Source: Schlesneria paludicola DSM 18645
GTDB taxonomy: Bacteria; Planctomycetota; Planctomycetia; Planctomycetales; Planctomycetaceae
Direction: 5' to 3'
NCBI GenBank assembly: GCA_945876035.1
Contig: CAMCMU010000043.1
Coordinates: 1 to 40,106, forward strand
Length of the DNA stretch: 40,106 bases
The notes beneath the pieces were generated by a model, which was not told the DNA's origin, searched no databases, and worked only from the letters and a program-made list of their open reading frames with translations. This document shows positions 18,423 to 28,330 of the stretch, piece after piece. The position numbers were made by a program, and so were the translations under genes. The stretch's first letter is position 1. The number at the start of each line of letters is the position of its first letter.

Positions 18423-19331
18423 TTACGACGGAGGCAAGATTGGTGGAAACTTGCGTACGGCTAACTGTCCGGTATCTCGGGCGATGGTTAGGGTATAAGT
18501 TTCCATATCGAGGCAGTTCGCGTCTTTGCCGAAGGGATCTTCGATCTCCACGCTGGCTTCCTCGAGCCCAAATAGCCCCAACGCGACGACTAGGATCAGT
18601 AGAGGGCTCCACCAGCCACAGCGTTCGCACAGGACCAGTGGTAGAGTCGCCAGATAAATCAAAATCAGCTGTTTGATCATGGCGACGTAAACGAACGGCA
18701 GCGGAGTCTTCTGTATTTTTTCACAACTGCCTTGCGCATCAACCATTTGACACAGATTAAATTCGAGGTGCTGGACCATAATCGAATCTAAAACGCCCGC
18801 TTGGTAATAGTGATTGATCCACTTGGAAATTGCTGCGGAAACACCATTTGGAATATTTCCGAATGAACGAGCCACGCGGCTGACGGACTCGGGAAGATAA
18901 AGATCCGCTTCTTCCGTATCTCGTTTTCCCTGCAGTGAGGATCTGATGCAGATCACATACCCCGCAATCAAGTTGGAGAGTTCGGTACCGCCGGTTGTGT
19001 AAATGCTGCCAAAGCGAGCCAAATTGCGACTCGCATTGGTCAATTGGCCCCAATGGCCTCGGCCATCCCAGTACCGCTGATTCGACGTGTTCATCCGAAA
19101 GACAATCAAGAACCCAATCAAAGAACCAAGGACCGTATGCGCGATCGGATCGAGTGCCTGAAAATGTTGATCGGCAAACCACTGGATATTCAACCCCGTC
19201 TCATACAAAAACTGAATGCCAGCCGAATAGATGGTAAAGAGTCCTACGCGTCTACAGATGCAAGGTAAAGCCGTACCACGCAGGGAAAAGGCGGTAGCCC
19301 ACCAACTATGGCGATTATATTCGATCATCAA
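18423..19331 (-). CDS. Bestrophin-family chloride channel-like membrane protein
   Basis: A 302-residue membrane protein of the bestrophin/YneE family, homopentameric anion (sometimes cation) channels. It starts MMIEYNRHSWW, as bacterial members do, then shows the family core: VLGSLIGFLIVFRMNTSNQRYWDGR near 67-91, VYVAMIKQLILIYLATLPLVL near 214-234, and GLEEASVEIEDPFGKDANCLDME near 255-277, the conserved acidic/PFG block. Four hydrophobic segments are visible, with a long helical region between. The length is normal and no residue loss is evident. It stands alone on the minus strand, head-on to nothing informative, with the IS630 graveyard downstream. Ion selectivity and gating cannot be inferred. 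Confidence 0.9.
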   Translation of the reverse strand: MMIEYNRHSWWATAFSLRGTALPCICRRVGLFTIYSAGIQFLYETGLNIQWFADQHFQALDPIAHTVLGSLIGFLIVFRMNTSNQRYWDGRGHWGQLTNASRNLARFGSIYTTGGTELSNLIAGYVICIRSSLQGKRDTEEADLYLPESVSRVARSFGNIPNGVSAAISKWINHYYQAGVLDSIMVQHLEFNLCQMVDAQGSCEKIQKTPLPFVYVAMIKQLILIYLATLPLVLCERCGWWSPLLILVVALGLFGLEEASVEIEDPFGKDANCLDMETYTLTIARDTGQLAVRKFPPILPPS

Positions 19332-19763
19332 CGTACCTTATCAACAGGTCCAGAAATTTTCCTGGCGCAACGCAGTCGTGACGAGAATGCCGTCTCAAAA
19401 TGACGTGTGGACGCGGAATGACAAAGCGGATGATCAGGTGTTCAGCCGCGACGGATTTCGAGCGGCCTTCTTCAGGCATCAGAAATTGTCGGTTTCACAA
19501 AAGGGGATTCCCGAACGTTAGAAAGGACCGCCGCACGGTTATCGCTCCGACCCCTAACGATACCAAATCGATGTTATTCATACGGACAAAATCGCAGAAA
19601 TCACGTTCCTCGTCAAATGTTCGGCGCGTCACACGTCCACTGCAATTGGACATGATTCAGGATCTCCGTTAGGTGTCGAGGATGTCTGTCAAAATTCATG
19701 ACAGGAGGCCAGTAAAAAACGGCAGGTAACCCCTCGGTGTGGGCTGAGACACCGGCTTAGCGG
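19332..19763. other. Intergenic region upstream of the bestrophin gene
   Basis: About 430 bases with no convincing gene. At 19735-19754 a short hairpin (CGGTGT/ACACCG) lies about 10 bases beyond the 3' end of the minus-strand gene ending at 19764, and a run of six T (minus strand, 19713-19718) follows 17 bases later. It is a weak terminator candidate. The part near 19332 should hold the bestrophin promoter. Confidence 0.4.
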
Positions 19764-21458
19764 TTAAGAGTTCTGCGTGACCCAGAGTTCTGCACCCACG
19801 AGATGTGCCCGCTCCGAATTGAGAGTCACCTGAATTTCATTACGACCGTGCCGGACATTGGGTGAGGCGATAGCAAACCGCAGACGCCGTACAAGAGCGC
19901 CCTTTTCTGTAGCAGACGGTAGCCCGACGATATTCCCAGGGATCGGCGAGACTTGTGCGACGATCGCGGCCACATTGTCTGTGGCAGACGGGTGCCCCAA
20001 GGGCTGCGAATTGAAAGAGATCGACGGAGAATCCGACTCGGCTAATCCGGTGATGTCGAGTCGCAATTCGCTCGTGACGCTTTTTGACGGAGCCGACAAC
20101 GGACCCGCAACCATCAGCGGAATCACGGTCGGCTTGCGCACGCTCAGGTGAATGGGTAAGGAGCCCGCGAACTCTTCCACATCTTTGGCCCAATACATGG
20201 CCGGCATATAGAGCCCGGCTTCGCAGACCTCGAATATGCGATCACTGAGGGTCAATGTTTCTTTGGAGCCGATTGTTTTAAAAATGGAGACCGCAAAATC
20301 ATTTTCTACGTTTCCCATACCTCCGGGAAATAGATTGAAGACCTGTATCCCATCGGCATCTTTTTCCAGAATACACGCGGCGGCCCCGTTCCAAGCCGCG
20401 ACCGATTTGGGAATTGCGCTGCCGACCGGTGGTTGATGCCGTAACCCGGATCGGCTGAGGCATGGGTACACAGGAACATGGTGGGCATGGCCCAGCGTGA
20501 TCAAGTCGGAAATTTGTTGATCGAAGGCAATGTATCCTCCGGAGATAGACAACACGTCAATCATTCCCGACTGGAGCCAATGGCGAATATCAATTCCAAT
20601 TTGTCGACAGAAGGCCTCCGTCGAAGGGACACGGCAGGACAACAGAAAGACCCTCCCCTGACGTTCGCTTTCTGCCATCACGAGCGAGCGGATTTTTTCA
20701 ACCAATTGCGTCAAAATTCCGGTTTGCTTGTCGGTGGTCGGTTTTCCCTCGTAGGATGTGCGGAAATAAAATGGAGCCCTCATAAAATCGAGGTCGATCC
20801 CATCGACCGGATAGTTTTGAAGCACCTCTTGGATAATTTCGAGGATCCGTGGTTCGACCTCCGGACGTTCGAAGTCCACTAAGCTCCAAAGTCGGCGGCG
20901 ATCTTTCAGGCTCTCGACTTCCTGTGCGGTTGACATGACACGTCGTGGGTCTGTCTTTTTCCATTGTGGTACAAACAAGGGCTCCGCCGCATCGTGGATG
21001 TCATTCATCCGCATGGTCCACACAGATTCAAATCCATGTTGTCTGGAAAACGCGCAAGACATTTTCAGTCCGTCGGTCTGTTGTTTCAGAAAGTCCGGCA
21101 AGTTGTTCACTGTGGGAGCTGGGCCGTTGGTTAAGAACATTTCGGCGACGCTCGTGCGATGCGTATACAGATTGAAGCTCTGTGTGGTATTGAAATAGAT
21201 GCTGTCCACTTGAGTGCCGAGCAATGGCATATGTCTTGCGGCTAGAAATTGTTCGGGTGTGACAGCACCCGGCACAAAAATATCGTCGCCGTCATTATTG
21301 TAGATGATCCGTCGTCGTCGTTGGGCGGCCTGCCGTCGGGCGTTTCCGAGGGCTTCTCGCTCTATCGCGGTGACGGCTCGATTGCCATTCCATCCAACGC
21401 CCAATGCCGTACTTCCGGCAACAAGACCCTGCAGAAATTCTCGGCGTGATGTGAACAT
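19764..21458 (-). CDS. Tat-exported glycosyl-hydrolase-like (family 10-like TIM barrel) protein
   Basis: A 564-residue exported protein. From the ATG at 21458 it opens MFTSRREFLQGLVAGSTALGVG, a clear twin-arginine signal (SRREFLQG). An ATG at 21476 would add six residues but has no ribosome-binding site, whereas AGGA lies 9 nt before 21458. The central part resembles the GHL10/glycosyl-hydrolase-like TIM barrels: NYPVDGIDLDFMRAPFYF around 215-232, with acidic residues at the end of a strand, LLSCRVPST, GMIDVLSISGGYIAFDQQI, and VPVYPCLSR. A C-terminal beta-rich region from about 440 (IHLSVRKPTVIPL, RLDITGL, IQVTLNSE, GAELWVTQN) probably forms a carbohydrate-binding or sandwich domain. It follows the VCBS-repeat gene by about 110 bases on the same strand, likely as one transcript. 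The substrate is unknown. Confidence 0.82.
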   Translation of the reverse strand: MFTSRREFLQGLVAGSTALGVGWNGNRAVTAIEREALGNARRQAAQRRRRIIYNNDGDDIFVPGAVTPEQFLAARHMPLLGTQVDSIYFNTTQSFNLYTHRTSVAEMFLTNGPAPTVNNLPDFLKQQTDGLKMSCAFSRQHGFESVWTMRMNDIHDAAEPLFVPQWKKTDPRRVMSTAQEVESLKDRRRLWSLVDFERPEVEPRILEIIQEVLQNYPVDGIDLDFMRAPFYFRTSYEGKPTTDKQTGILTQLVEKIRSLVMAESERQGRVFLLSCRVPSTEAFCRQIGIDIRHWLQSGMIDVLSISGGYIAFDQQISDLITLGHAHHVPVYPCLSRSGLRHQPPVGSAIPKSVAAWNGAAACILEKDADGIQVFNLFPGGMGNVENDFAVSIFKTIGSKETLTLSDRIFEVCEAGLYMPAMYWAKDVEEFAGSLPIHLSVRKPTVIPLMVAGPLSAPSKSVTSELRLDITGLAESDSPSISFNSQPLGHPSATDNVAAIVAQVSPIPGNIVGLPSATEKGALVRRLRFAIASPNVRHGRNEIQVTLNSERAHLVGAELWVTQNS

Positions 21459-21568
21459 TTGAATGGGTCCTGTCATAAGTGTTTCAGAGCGGAAAATCGT
21501 GAGAAGGTCAGGTTATGGGAATTGCGTGAGCCAAGCTGAATCGAAACGCATGACCTGATCGAGCACGC

Positions 21569-24484
21569 TCACTTCTTAACATCAATAGCCACTTCATGAA
21601 GCACCGCTGTGCTGCCTGCATCAGGAGTCAGAAACGAAATGCGGTATTGGCACCATTGATGTGTCATCGGAATTTTAAATTGAACGTCTGATTGATCGAA
21701 CGACGTGGCCGCCGTCGAATCGGGGCCGTACCACGCAGCGCTGTTCAGCTGTTGTTTTGACGCTGCCGTTCGTATTTGAAACCGGATCGCAGTTCCGAAA
21801 GGTGTCTCCGCCTTCCATCGAAGACGCCCCATCTCTCTGTCTTTTGGCAAGGCCAACGCATCGGAGACGTAGTGTTCTTGCAATCTACGGTCGTAAATGT
21901 TTCCAACGTCTCTGCGCACTCCGTAATGGGGGCCAAATGTTGGCAACCAGTCGCGGCGAGACACGGAGAGTCCGTCTGGACTCCCCCAATAGATATGCGC
22001 TCCCGCTCCATGATCTCCCCGATCCAAGTGATTGAATACGACAACGTCAGCCCAGCGGTCTTTATTCAGGTCTGCAACAGTGACTGCTGCCGAGGATTCT
22101 GCGGGAAAACTACTTCGATGCGACTCGGAGTAACTGCCATCCGGTCCTCCCCAATAGATGTAAAAGGGAATGCTACGCGTCGTATCAGCGTGGTAGTTCG
22201 TGACAACGATGTCGAGAAATCCATCTTGATTCAGATCTGACACCGCTTGTTCCTCAGACTCGAATGCCTCCAATTGTCGGCAGCGATCCAAGGAGTATCC
22301 CTCCGGCCCACCCCAGAAGAGGCTCAGAACTCGCATCGGTCGGCCAAATTGATGTTTGTCATAGATCCCTCCCATGAGCAGATCAAGCCAACCATCGCCG
22401 TTCAAATCGGCCACTTCAACATGCGATGTTGAGTGCAGTTTAAGGAGGCTATGATGTGCTGCTCCGTAACCTTCCGGGCTGCCCCAGTAAAATTCGAGGT
22501 TTTCCGTGTCCGCATCGGGAAACATCAGATCTAAAAAACCATCTCTGTTTAAGTCAGCGATTGTGGCACTCTGACAGGATTGGGCAGCGAGTTTCAGTTC
22601 GGTTCGCGATGTCGGATCAAATCCCTTCGCCGTTCCCCAGAGAATGGTTCCCGTCGAAGTCGGCTGTGTGTTTGAGGCTTTGCCGCCATATCCATGTTTT
22701 CGCGGCACCACCAAATCAAGATAGCCATCACGATTCAGGTCTGCCGTAGAAGCACCGTGGCCGGCCTCCATCTCGGAGACCAGTACTCGTCGTGAGGAAT
22801 CATATCCTTCCGGCCCCCCCCAATAAATAAATCCACTTGGATAAGCGATATCAACCCAATTATCCTGATTAAAATCGGCAATCGCGACGACGGACTTTTC
22901 TGTTCCTGGAATGAGGGACATTGAGGCCGTCGAATATCGATTTTGAGAGTTTCCCCAATAGATGAATGAATCGATTGGACGAAAGGACCCGCTGCTGCGG
23001 TTGACCAACACCAACTCGGGATTGCCATCGGAATCTAAATCGCCGGCTTGCACGCTGACCGCACCAAACCCCTGGACTTCTCGTCGGTTCGCGGCATGAA
23101 AGCCCGCCGGTCCATTCCAATAAATAAAGGAATTGACATCGTGTGTTTTCCCATCGTTCTCATTAGCAAATGCAACGTCAGTCCATCCGTCACCGTTGAA
23201 ATCGGCCACCGCGGCACTCATGGAATGAAGAGTCGGAAGTGGTGTCCGATGATGAGGTGTGAATCCCTCAAGGGTCCCCCAATAGAGATAAGAATCGGGG
23301 CCGGAAACATTCGCAAAGATCAGATCCGGTTTTCCATCACGATTCAAATCGCTGACTTGGCATTCAATGGCTCCGTTCGTCTCCAGTTCAGTCCAAGCCT
23401 GTCGTTCCAATCCCGTTGTCGACCCCAGAAAGATTTCAGCCCGGTTGTTTCGATGGGCTACCACGAGATCAAGAAGACCCTCGCCAGTGACATCGGCAAG
23501 TTGAATACCGACCGGATCGCCTCCCCGCCGGATTTCTCGTTTGGACTCGGTGAATCCCGTTGGACCTCCAACGTAGACGTAGACGTCTTTTTGATCGGCG
23601 TTGTTATTAACAAAAATAAGTTCCGGAAATCCGTCCCCGGTCACGTCTCCAGAAACGCAATCGACAGCACTGACGGTCGCGATGGCGGTTCGTCTGTCTG
23701 TATCAAATCCGGTGGGGCCATTCCAATAAATATAGGACTCTAAGTGTTGGCTATATCCGAATCGTTCACCACCTTCGATGCCACTATTGGCGAAGGCTAA
23801 ATCGATAAAGCCATCCTGATTGAAATCCGCCGCGGTTAAACCCTGTGCCATCAGCGTTGGAAGTTCTGTCCGCCGAGAGGCAAGATATCCATCCGCTCCC
23901 CCCCAATAGATCAAGGCCTTCATATTGATGGAATAGTTATGGATATAATTACAAAAGACGATCTCTGGATATCCGTCACCGTTGAGGTCTCTCAGCAGTG
24001 ATCGGCCCCCGCCATCGCTGGGAAGTCTTGTGGCATGTTTTTGACGAGCGGCGACATCTCGCAGCAAACGATCTAAGGGTTGGTGCTGAGGGACATCCGG
24101 TAGCAACGAACGGGGCCCAGACTTGTGCCCCCAATAAATCAGGAGATCGACGTTTTCAACGTCGTTGTGGTCCTGACCAACAAAAATGTCCAAGTGACCA
24201 TCGTTATTCAAATCCCATCGGTGGATCATCTGCAGAGTTCCAGACCGAGTCACGTACAGGTTTGAACCGCCATCCGCCACACGTCCTCCAGAAAAATCTT
24301 CAAAATCGCGGTGGTCGATTGCTGTTTCAAAGGTCAACGTTCCTTTCGGTTCTGCATGAACCGCCTCTTGGTTGAGTGTTGCAGCGACGAACAGACCGAG
24401 TAGGACGCCGTAACGAATGCCGAATTGATGCAGCATCGCCAAGGCGACGTCCGCACACAAGTTTTTTGAATAATTCCTCTCCAT
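21569..24484 (-). CDS. Secreted FG-GAP/VCBS beta-propeller protein with 14 repeats
   Basis: A 971-residue exported protein. ATG 24484 has AGGA 5 nt upstream and begins a long signal peptide (region ending VLLGLFVAATLNQEAVHAEP). From about residue 91 to 850 there are fourteen calcium-binding FG-GAP/VCBS repeats with the loop D-x-N-x-D-G-x-x-D/E-L/I, for example DLNNDGHLDIFV, DLNGDGYPEIVF, DFNQDGFIDLAF and DLNRDGYLDLVV. Each is followed about 20 residues later by a YWG or YVGG strand and a GF/GY turn. The period is about 55 residues. Fourteen blades would fit two seven-bladed propellers. The final ~110 residues form a separate beta domain (LRWKAETPFGTAIRFQIRTA, WCQYRISFLTPD). The function is probably binding at the cell surface; no catalytic residues are seen. 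Confidence 0.88.
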   Translation of the reverse strand: MERNYSKNLCADVALAMLHQFGIRYGVLLGLFVAATLNQEAVHAEPKGTLTFETAIDHRDFEDFSGGRVADGGSNLYVTRSGTLQMIHRWDLNNDGHLDIFVGQDHNDVENVDLLIYWGHKSGPRSLLPDVPQHQPLDRLLRDVAARQKHATRLPSDGGGRSLLRDLNGDGYPEIVFCNYIHNYSINMKALIYWGGADGYLASRRTELPTLMAQGLTAADFNQDGFIDLAFANSGIEGGERFGYSQHLESYIYWNGPTGFDTDRRTAIATVSAVDCVSGDVTGDGFPELIFVNNNADQKDVYVYVGGPTGFTESKREIRRGGDPVGIQLADVTGEGLLDLVVAHRNNRAEIFLGSTTGLERQAWTELETNGAIECQVSDLNRDGKPDLIFANVSGPDSYLYWGTLEGFTPHHRTPLPTLHSMSAAVADFNGDGWTDVAFANENDGKTHDVNSFIYWNGPAGFHAANRREVQGFGAVSVQAGDLDSDGNPELVLVNRSSGSFRPIDSFIYWGNSQNRYSTASMSLIPGTEKSVVAIADFNQDNWVDIAYPSGFIYWGGPEGYDSSRRVLVSEMEAGHGASTADLNRDGYLDLVVPRKHGYGGKASNTQPTSTGTILWGTAKGFDPTSRTELKLAAQSCQSATIADLNRDGFLDLMFPDADTENLEFYWGSPEGYGAAHHSLLKLHSTSHVEVADLNGDGWLDLLMGGIYDKHQFGRPMRVLSLFWGGPEGYSLDRCRQLEAFESEEQAVSDLNQDGFLDIVVTNYHADTTRSIPFYIYWGGPDGSYSESHRSSFPAESSAAVTVADLNKDRWADVVVFNHLDRGDHGAGAHIYWGSPDGLSVSRRDWLPTFGPHYGVRRDVGNIYDRRLQEHYVSDALALPKDREMGRLRWKAETPFGTAIRFQIRTAASKQQLNSAAWYGPDSTAATSFDQSDVQFKIPMTHQWCQYRISFLTPDAGSTAVLHEVAIDVKK

Positions 24485-25240
24485 GCCGTTCCTATCGCGA
24501 CGATATCCGCAATTACCGTGACCGAAGTAAGCTTTTTTACTTATGCTACTTTCTGATTGCAATAGTCGCCTTAAATTAGCGACACGGGAAAAATATTTTA
24601 ACGACGCGCAAAAGATATTCAAAATTCAGCCGACATTTTTAGGGCGTCCGAATCAAGATCATTGTGCTGCCATGTGGGGGACTGCCGCGCAGACCGTTCG
24701 AGAGTTACAGGAGACCGATCCACTGAAAATCGCCCCCGCTTCAGTTCCCCCGCGGAGTCATCGGGCGTAGCCAAGATGTCGTCTTAATTCATGTCATCGA
24801 CGGGGGGCTCTTCGTCACCGACCTGAGTCAGAAGGTGCCTCAAAAGGCATCGCAAGAACGAGATGGCTAGGCGAGGTTCAATCGTCGGCGTCACCGTGTC
24901 CCTCGGGGTCAGGGCTTCGCCTGTGGGTGACGGCAACGGCTGATCTCACTAGTCGTCGAGAGGATTGTCATCGGTTCAGCGATCATGATCCTTGTGATAC
25001 GCGATGTGGACCGTTCCTCGGTGAGTCTGCCTGCATCGCTCCGGCCCACTCCGGAGCAACTCAAAGCCTGTCAGATGGCCTCTGTATGGGATGCTGCCGG
25101 ATCTCTGTGTACGAAGGTTGGCATCACAGATCGCTGGACTCTTCTGGACGGGGGACTCGGCACCGACAAGGTCCGCTAATTATCCTTCCGCCACTTCAGG
25201 CAGATCCGCGCAGAACAATCAGCCGACGATGACTGCTCCG
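24485..25240. other. Upstream region of the VCBS gene, AT-rich near its start
   Basis: The part 24515-24660 is visibly richer in A and T than its surroundings and should hold the promoter of the minus-strand VCBS/glycosidase pair. The rest, to 25240, has only short frames without support. Confidence 0.45.
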
Positions 25241-25255
25241 GGACAAAGCAACCCA

Positions 25256-25640
25256 CTACCTTAGCCGCAGCGAGCGTCTGCCCATTTGATGGTGTTGAAA
25301 TCGCGAGTCAGAATATGACGCCGGTTTCTGATCGGGTTTGATCCGAGATCTCACCGCGCCGGCATTGGAAGTCCACCGAATAGGGGACGATGGTGATGTG
25401 CTGGAGGCGTCGGACGGTGGGTTTGCCAACCGTTTCCAGGCGGTCATTGACGCTGATACCGTATCCGCCACGCCGATAGAAATCCCTCAGCAACTTCGCC
25501 TCGTCACAGTCCTACGCGACGTTCGCCGCCTGATCTTGGATCACCCGTCGAACACTTTCTGCGACCCATTTCGAGACCTCTTGAGTTCTGGGCAGGCATA
25601 CGCCACCATCTCGACTTTGTTGACGCGATGCGACAAGGAC
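25256..25640 (-). pseudogene. Possible decayed coding sequence of unknown family
   Basis: On the minus strand one frame reads EVSKWVAESVRRVIQDQAAN, then an in-frame TAG, then DEAKLLRDFYRRGGYGISVN and DRLETVGKPTVRRLQHITIV. The composition looks protein-like on both sides of the stop, which suggests a gene eroded by point mutations. I do not recognise a family, and the stretch could also be chance. It lies just upstream of the HD-domain gene, on the opposite strand. Confidence 0.22.
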
Positions 25641-25726
25641 CGGTCATCGACTAGCCTTGTTGAGCACCGCCGCCGCTGTTTTAATGGAAAGTCAATGGCG
25701 TTCAAGCTATTGCCCTAGGCTCGTTC

Positions 25727-27058
25727 ATGACTCACCCCTACCGCATCATTCCAGAACTCGGTGATCTTCAGGCAGGCGGGCCCATCGTTCGAATTCCTGC
25801 GGGACAGGACATCCCCTTCACGGCGCGCGTTCGGGCGCTTGTGGATACCGCCGAGTTTCAGCGTCTGAGGTCGATTACTCAACTTGGTTTAGCGGCTCGC
25901 ATTTATCCCGGAGCAACGCACTCACGCTTTGAACATGCCCTCGGAGTGTTTCACAACGCCTTGCGATACCTTTGGCAACTGGGCAAGGATCAACGGTTTG
26001 CGGCAGCAGTCGATGTTCATCAGGCGGAAGTCCTAATGGCAGCGGCGCTGCTCCATGATCTTGGTCATTGGCCTTTCTGCCATCCGATTGAGGATATGTG
26101 CTTACCAGATTTGCCGCCTCATGAAGTCTTCGCCAAAGAATTTCTTTCGCAGTCCCGCGAATTGGCTCAGGTCTTAAAAACCGAATGGCAGATCGAACCT
26201 GAGGAAGTTCTCGATGTCCTCGTTCCTAAGACAGATTCGACGACTCTGCATTTGATGAGATCCATTCTTTCGGGGCCGATTGATATCGATAAAATGGATT
26301 ACCTTGAACGAGACAGTCTGCATGCCGGCGTGTCTTATGGTCGGAACTTTGATCGCAACCGCTTGATCCAATCGCTGTTGGTCAATGAAGCCGGCGATGG
26401 ATTAGCGATCTCATCCAAGGGTAAGACGGCTGCAGAACTGATGGTATTTGCGCGGTACGTGATGTTCAGCGAAGTTTACTGGCATCATGCGGTGCGCTCG
26501 GCGACGAGTATGTTCGCACGCAGTTTTTTCGAGGTCTATCGAAATCTCGATCTGCAGACTCTTTTTCAGCAGAGTGAGTTTGAGGTGATTGCAGCCTTGC
26601 GACGAGAAGCCATGGGGACTCCGGTGGCACCCCTCTTGGATGGCGTTTTCGGTCCGCGGCGAAACCTCCACAAACGAGTGGTTGAGTTCAGCCTCAATCA
26701 AACGCCGGAACTGTATCGTTCTCTGGCCGGTCGTCCCTATTTTCAACTAGTCGAAGTCTGTGATCGGCTGACGAAAATTGTCGAGCGTCATCTCGGTCAC
26801 ACGCTGCAGCCGACGGATTTGCTGATTGATGCTCCGCCACGTCACAAGGAAGTCGAATTCAAAGTGGATATTTTCCACCCAAAAGAAAAATATTATCGTC
26901 CCTTGAGTCACGTTTCGCCCGTCGTCGCGGCGCTCGCCAAAACGCAATTCGATGACTACGTGAAACGGGTGCGGGTTTTTGCAGAGCCCAAACTCGCTCA
27001 GGAGCTCAATGGTCGGGGGGAATTCGTGGAGTGGTTGTCTACCGCTTCAGAATTCTGA
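25727..27058 (+). CDS. HD-domain phosphohydrolase (SAMHD1/dNTPase-like)
   Basis: A 443-residue cytoplasmic metal-dependent phosphohydrolase of the HD superfamily, in the branch that includes SAMHD1-like dNTP triphosphohydrolases and YdhJ-like proteins. The metal site is complete: H70 in HSRFEHALGVFH, H110-D111 in LLHDLGHWPF, and D186/D188 in GPIDIDKMDYLERD. The preceding FQRLRSITQLGLAARIYPGATHSR block is the family hallmark, and H119 plus nearby residues match the catalytic region. The remaining C-terminal half (about 250-443) is helical with no added domain I recognise. The ATG at 25727 has no strong ribosome-binding site. The gene is alone on its strand and converges with the DUF1571 gene about 75 bases away. 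Whether it acts on dNTPs or another phosphoester is not decidable here. Confidence 0.92.
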   Translation: MTHPYRIIPELGDLQAGGPIVRIPAGQDIPFTARVRALVDTAEFQRLRSITQLGLAARIYPGATHSRFEHALGVFHNALRYLWQLGKDQRFAAAVDVHQAEVLMAAALLHDLGHWPFCHPIEDMCLPDLPPHEVFAKEFLSQSRELAQVLKTEWQIEPEEVLDVLVPKTDSTTLHLMRSILSGPIDIDKMDYLERDSLHAGVSYGRNFDRNRLIQSLLVNEAGDGLAISSKGKTAAELMVFARYVMFSEVYWHHAVRSATSMFARSFFEVYRNLDLQTLFQQSEFEVIAALRREAMGTPVAPLLDGVFGPRRNLHKRVVEFSLNQTPELYRSLAGRPYFQLVEVCDRLTKIVERHLGHTLQPTDLLIDAPPRHKEVEFKVDIFHPKEKYYRPLSHVSPVVAALAKTQFDDYVKRVRVFAEPKLAQELNGRGEFVEWLSTASEF

Positions 27059-27134
27059 CCGTCACCGAATTCTTTCTGGAAAGACAACGTCTCTCATCGG
27101 CATTGGGCATCACCGTCAACGTCTGCAACTGGGC

Positions 27135-28085
27135 TTACTGTCGTTTGAATGCGTAGTCCTCATTGGCGTGGTCGAAGTCAAATGCGGTCAGACTGGACCG
27201 AAATTTCACATCGGTAAATGTGTATTGCTCGATGAGCGTTGCCTCATCCAATTCGTCATTGACCGCAGTCACGTTGTCGGTGGGCCAGCCAAAGTTTTTG
27301 ACGAACAAGGGAATCGACCATTCCTTGTCGATCAACGTGATTGATTTGCGGTACTGCTCCGAAACCTTCGCGTCCCGATATTCAGTGACGTAACAGTGGC
27401 ACAGACGCTCACCGATAGACTGGTCTTCCATCTGTTCGCAGCGAAGGAAATTTTTCTTATCCAAGTCGATCCGGTTGAACTCAATGATCGTTTTGGAGAG
27501 GTTTAGCAGGCCTGCTTGAGTCACAGGATAACGAGAATCTTGCATGGCGAGTGGGCTTTCCGGTTCTAAAGAGAGCGCCGGCAATCGAGCCTTCCAACCT
27601 CCGCAGTGAACCAGCAATTTATTGTCATTTAAGCCTTCGCCATAGATAACTTCTCGGCCAACATCGAAATCCATCCATTTCAAATAAACACAGAATGGAC
27701 GGTGTTGCACCTTCATGATGGTGTTCTGCTCATCCAACAATTCTCCACCCACGACCTCTCGTTTGCAGAATTGGGCTGTGTAGTCTGGCGATTGGTCGAG
27801 AAAAGCAACTCCCTGCTCAATCAATCGGATTTTTTCCAACAGGGTTCGTTCTGCGACTTGCTCGGGCGTCAGGTTTTCCTCGTTCGAAATTGGATTGGAC
27901 TTCAGAGTCACCACAAGTACTGGTGATTCGACGGTTTTGATGTGTCGGATGGTGTCGGCACCGGCCGGACGTGGAGGACATTCGAGTTGCAGAAATGCAA
28001 TCCCGCCAACGGCAATCAAAGCGGCCATCGCGTTGGCTTGATGTTGACGGACGAGAGTCGTCAGACGGCGAATCCAAAATCTCAT
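27135..28085 (-). CDS. DUF1571 protein, exported or membrane-anchored
   Basis: A 316-residue protein of the planctomycete-rich DUF1571 family, whose role is unknown. The start at 28085 has GGGAG 9 nt upstream; the frame is open to 28208, but the extra residues look like non-coding sequence. A basic N-terminus (MRFWIRRLTTLVRQHQ) is followed by one hydrophobic segment (AMAALIAVGGIAFLQLECPP), so it is a signal or anchor, possibly with lipidation at the Cys. The DUF1571 core is visible as CKREVVGGELLDEQNTIMKV, PFCVYLKWMDFDVGREVIYGEG, KLLVHCGGWK, and CYVTEYRD...YRKSITLIDKEW near the end. Its fold has been compared with LolA/LolB-like lipoprotein carriers, but I cannot confirm that from the sequence. 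It sits between the HD gene and rhamnulokinase, separated from the latter by about 435 bases. Confidence 0.87.
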   Translation of the reverse strand: MRFWIRRLTTLVRQHQANAMAALIAVGGIAFLQLECPPRPAGADTIRHIKTVESPVLVVTLKSNPISNEENLTPEQVAERTLLEKIRLIEQGVAFLDQSPDYTAQFCKREVVGGELLDEQNTIMKVQHRPFCVYLKWMDFDVGREVIYGEGLNDNKLLVHCGGWKARLPALSLEPESPLAMQDSRYPVTQAGLLNLSKTIIEFNRIDLDKKNFLRCEQMEDQSIGERLCHCYVTEYRDAKVSEQYRKSITLIDKEWSIPLFVKNFGWPTDNVTAVNDELDEATLIEQYTFTDVKFRSSLTAFDFDHANEDYAFKRQ

Positions 28086-28314
28086 GAACTGTTCTCCCGT
28101 ATCACAATCACCGATGGATGACCACGTTGGCTGGAAACCGAGCGATGTGCCTGCGAGGTGTTCTCGCGGAGGGCAGTCGCTCTCTGAAGCACAACACACC
28201 CAACCCAACGCATTGCCAACACAGACCGTCTGAGGATTAGTCGGCCAGTCTTACTGAGAGGAATGAGGCAATTGTTGACGGTCGTTACGAAACGTGCCCG
28301 TGTCAGGACAGTCG

Positions 28315-28330
28315 CGGTCAACGTTGACCG
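28315..28330. promoter_or_regulatory. 16-bp perfect palindrome, operator candidate
   Basis: CGGTCAACGTTGACCG is a perfect 16-base palindrome. It is followed by another inverted pair, GACCGAT (28326-28332) and ATCGGTC (28344-28350), which overlaps it. It lies about 230 bases upstream of the DUF1571 start, in a gap where regulatory sites are expected. The size and symmetry suit a dimeric repressor such as a LacI- or TetR-type protein. No matching regulator gene is nearby, and no promoter boxes could be tied to it. Confidence 0.3.
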
